Source: Pegea sp. RAD2-039
Lineage: Eukaryota; Chordata; Thaliacea; Salpida; Salpidae
Assembly (NCBI GenBank): GCA_034620365.1
Contig: JAQGEQ010000084.1
Location: forward strand, 2,294,001 to 2,358,000
Length of the DNA stretch: 64,000 nucleotides
Reading direction: 5' to 3'
Shown: piece by piece, positions 62,001 to 64,000 of the stretch
Numbering within the stretch: position 1 is the stretch's first letter
Layout: each line of letters opens with the position of its first letter
Position numbers and translations under genes: made by a program
The notes under the pieces: generated by a model
What the model was told of the DNA's origin: nothing
Seen by the model: the letters and a program-made list of their open reading frames with translations, nothing else
Database searches by the model: none

Positions 62001-63959
62001 ATCCTGATCATCTTTACTTGATCCTCATCATCTTCACTTGATCCTGATCATCTTCACTTGATCCTGATCATCTTCACTTGATCCTGATCATCTTCACTTG
62101 ATCCTGATCATCTTCACTTGATCCTCATCATCTTCACTTGATCCTGATCATCTTCACTTGATCCTCATCATCTTCACTTGATCCTTATCTTCTTCACTTG
62201 ATCCTGATCATCTTCACTTGATCCTCATCTTCTTCACTTGATTCTCATCATCTTCACTTGATCCTGATCATCTTCACTTGATCCTCATCATCTTCACTTG
62301 ATCCTGATCTTCTTCACTTGATCCTGATCATCTTCACTTGATCCTGATCTTCTTCACTTGATCCTGATCATCTTCACTTGATCCTGATCTTCTTCACTTG
62401 ATCCTCATCATCTTCACTTGATCCTGATCTTCTTCACTTGATCCTGATCATCTTCACTTGATCCTGATCTTCTTCACTTGATCCTGATCATCTTCACTTG
62501 ATCCTGATCTTCTTCACTTGATCCTCATCATCTTCACTTGATCCTGATCTTCTTCACTTGATCCTGATCTTCTTCACTTGATCCTGATCATCTTCACTTG
62601 ATCCTGATCTTCTTCACTTGATCCTGATCATCTTCACTTGATCCTGATCTTCTTCACTTGATCCTCATCATCTTCACTTGATCCTGATCTTCTTCACTTG
62701 ATCCTGATCATCTTCACTTGATCCTGATCTTCTTCACTTGATCCTGATCTTCTTCTTTCACAGGGCAGATATGTGGCTTGTCTCATTTCTTTTCTCCGTC
62801 AACTCGATGAAACTCATTATGACATGTATCTGAAGAGTTTGGGATTAAAAATCGACATCATGGTGAGAGCAGTGAGCATCCGACAAAAAGATCTTATCCC
62901 ATTTTTCAACAGGATTTTCTGATGGAAACATTTCAAATGTTTATCGATCTCATTCGTACTCCAGCTTATCGAGAAGATTGGATTACGATGTTCAATATTC
63001 AAAACATGTAAGTCTGAACCACGTGACTGCCGTCAAACCACGTGACTACCTCGAACCACGTGACTGCCGTCGAACCACGTGACTGCCGTCGAACCACGTG
63101 ACTGGCATCGAACCACGTGACTGGCATCGAACCACGTGACTGGCATCGAATCACGTGACTGGCGTCGAACCACGTGACTGCCGTCGAACCACGTGACTGG
63201 CATCGAACCACGTGACTGCCGTCGAACCACGTGACTGGCATCGAACCACGTGACTAATAACATTTTACATTGATAGAACTTTCATGAGAGCTATCAAATT
63301 TTTCACCAAATCACTTACCAAATTATTTTTAGATGAAAATTCGTTCGAACATCAGGTGACCGTCAACTATATTACATCACGCCACTTACTTTCCATATCT
63401 ATTTCAGTTGTGGGACACTTTTTTCCATCTTGGAGTTCATTTTCTCACTCAAGAATCAATTCAAATTGAAAAGTTGTCTCCAAATAGAAGACGTTTAGTG
63501 AAAAAGTGAGAAATCTGAAGATGATCGGATGTTGATCTCATTTCTGTTTTAGATTCGGAGAGAAAGATCTTAGATGCGTGATGGGATTTGAAATTAGAAA
63601 CATGTGGTTTAATTTAGGTGAGATTTTGATCACTAGGTGGCGTTTGTCAGCTTGATTATTTGCTCTTTAGGTCAGCATAAGATCAAATTCATCCCTTCTT
63701 TGGTTGGTCCGATCCTAGAGATGACTCTGACTCCTGAAAATGACCTCCGGCGAGCAACAATCCCTATCTTCTTTGACATGATGCAATGTGAACTTCACAA
63801 TTATGGAAATTTTAAACAAGTAACTAATGAGCCACTATAGAAGTGGTCACGTGACCTTCGTGTTGATCTTCAGTTTGAAAATGAAATGATCACAAAACTG
63901 GACAACCACGTCGAAGGTGGGAAGGGAGATCGTGATTATCAGGACACTTTCAGCGAAAT
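56043..63959 (+). CDS. DOCK1: DOCK1/2/5-type dedicator of cytokinesis (3' part outside window)
   Basis: Thirty-three exons with in-frame GT-AG junctions encode the first 1,159 residues: 56043-56082, 56293-56376, 56425-56468, 56516-56571, 56618-56711, 56760-57002, 57061-57170, 57219-57314, 57363-57444, 57498-57561, 57612-57759, 57812-57888, 57948-58111, 58168-58254, 58309-58413, 58466-58642, 58693-58897, 59700-59797, 59848-59934, 59990-60090, 60151-60282, 60333-60441, 60490-60560, 61534-61640, 61691-61818, 61874-61972, 62764-62862, 62913-63007, 63277-63355, 63408-63505, 63553-63617, 63671-63819, 63874-63959. An N-terminal SH3 domain (about 12-65) is followed by the DHR-1 phosphoinositide-binding C2 domain ([29 protein letters not shown]) and the armadillo region ([15 protein letters not shown] block, [11 protein letters not shown]). 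The catalytic DHR-2 lies beyond the window. The family activates Rac with ELMO. Most introns are 45-60 nt; 17, 26 and 28 are expanded by minisatellites. Confidence 0.97.
58911..59680 (+). repeat. Minisatellite filling DOCK intron 17 (32- then 45-bp units)
   Basis: The unit is built on CATCACTACCTGATCTTC followed by AATCTCTTGATC. The first part of the array (to about 59160) has a 32-bp period. After that most units gain the 13-bp segment CTAATCTTCATCA and the period becomes 45 bp. The array fills almost the whole 802-nt intron (58898-59699). Because 45 is divisible by three, long artificial reading frames run through it on both strands. Confidence 0.9.
60109..60124. promoter_or_regulatory. RFX X-box-like palindrome in DOCK intron 20
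   Basis: GGTTGTCATAGCAACC is a near-perfect imperfect palindrome matching the RFX-factor X-box pattern (GTTGYCATRGCAAC). It sits in the 60-nt intron 60091-60150. Function is inferred from the motif only. Confidence 0.4.
60561..61533 (+). other. DOCK intron 23, 973 nt, with possible promoter
   Basis: This is the longest non-repetitive DOCK intron. Its first third is GC-richer with two TGACGTCA copies (60680, 60745), GCGGTTACGCG near 60760 and a GCGCATG near 60785. The middle is extremely AT-rich. The last part carries an open frame at 61270-61479. The pattern could reflect an internal promoter. Confidence 0.4.
61270..61479 (+). CDS. Unrecognised basic 69-residue frame, possible alternative DOCK first exon
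   Basis: The frame starts [20 protein letters not shown] and is strongly basic at first (nuclear-localisation-like KKKKRR, later TPSKRKK and PPKRR). It then becomes helix-like and acidic/basic mixed ([17 protein letters not shown]). I do not recognise the family. If a donor at CAGAA|GTAGTG (61473/61474) is used, the phase fits DOCK exon 24 and would give an N-terminally truncated DOCK with a new basic head. The alternatives are a nested gene or chance. Codon composition is less A/T-biased than the intron around it. Confidence 0.3.
   Translation: MNEPKKKKRRSSGFFNAVLKRTPSKRKKDSQAESTCTPPKRRLVEVTNNLIKEFQNEKEISEKLTENQK
61986..62757 (+). repeat. 20-bp minisatellite filling DOCK intron 26
   Basis: About 38 uninterrupted copies of GATCATCTTCACTTGATCCT, varying mainly at GATCATC/GATCTTC and CCTGATC/CCTCATC. 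No insertions or deletions disturb the 20-bp register over 770 bp. Many units alternate, giving a 40-bp higher-order period. The array spans nearly all of intron 26 (61973-62763). Confidence 0.95.
63019..63255 (+). repeat. 19-bp minisatellite with CACGTG core in DOCK intron 28
   Basis: Twelve to thirteen copies of CCACGTGACTGGCATCGAA, with GGCATC/GCCGTC alternatives and one 18-bp unit. Each unit holds the E-box palindrome CACGTG. The array fills intron 28 (63008-63276), beginning about 10 nt after the donor. Confidence 0.93.
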
Positions 63960-64000
63960 GTAGGTCATTTACTGGTTTCTCTTCGTCTTTAACCATCTCT

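Noticed and set aside
58911..63255. Direct-repeat arrays that superficially recall CRISPR
   Set aside because: Repeats are adjacent with no unique spacers, they lie in introns of a eukaryotic gene, and no Cas gene is present.

Overview
The window is nuclear DNA of a multicellular animal. Ten protein-coding genes have clear animal orthologues, and nine of them are split by GT-AG (occasionally GC-AG) introns. Most introns are only about 45-60 nt, while the intergenic DNA is long, very AT-rich and carries decayed non-LTR retrotransposons. I cannot name the species. Short introns and strong AT bias fit several invertebrate groups; a tunicate-like animal would be a guess only. No bacterial operon, rRNA gene or CRISPR array is present.

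Layout: 1-6.85 kb is gene-free AT-rich DNA. A pancreatic-lipase-family gene lies on the minus strand at 6.9-9.1 kb. From 9.1 to 18.4 kb there is a mostly empty stretch holding a decayed reverse-transcriptase fragment (13.8-14.5 kb) and a LINE 3' tail (15.3-15.4 kb). A COUP-TF (NR2F) nuclear receptor is on the plus strand at 21.4-24.8 kb, with a 3 kb upstream region rich in CRE-like palindromes. EMC10 (25.7-26.6, minus) and RSU1 (28.9-30.0, minus) follow. Next come an internally deleted LINE copy (31.3-32.1), a tRNA-derived SINE (33.7-33.9), an intronless RETSAT gene (34.1-35.9, plus), a longer damaged LINE (37.2-40.3, minus), BAP18 (40.6-42.2, minus), the ubiquitin-RPL40 fusion UBA52 (46.0-46.8, plus), an arylsulfatase B/I/J-family gene (47.0-49.3, minus), a LIV-1-type ZIP metal transporter (50.3-53.4, minus) and the first 33 exons of a DOCK1/2/5-type Rac exchange factor (56.0 kb to the window end, plus).

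The genes do not form a pathway; they are neighbours with housekeeping, secretory, membrane and signalling roles. UBA52 and the arylsulfatase converge tail to tail with interleaved polyadenylation signals.

The most unusual signals are these. (1) The palindrome TGACGTCA is strongly over-represented: 39 exact copies found by eye, 23 of them around NR2F and 12 in DOCK, in introns, at 3' splice sites and inside coding exons. (2) A SINE shares its 3' tail with the local LINE family. (3) The ubiquitin moiety carries five substitutions. (4) There are three GC-AG introns and one 34-nt intron. (5) Three minisatellites fill DOCK introns. (6) A ZIP transporter has an altered metal-binding motif.
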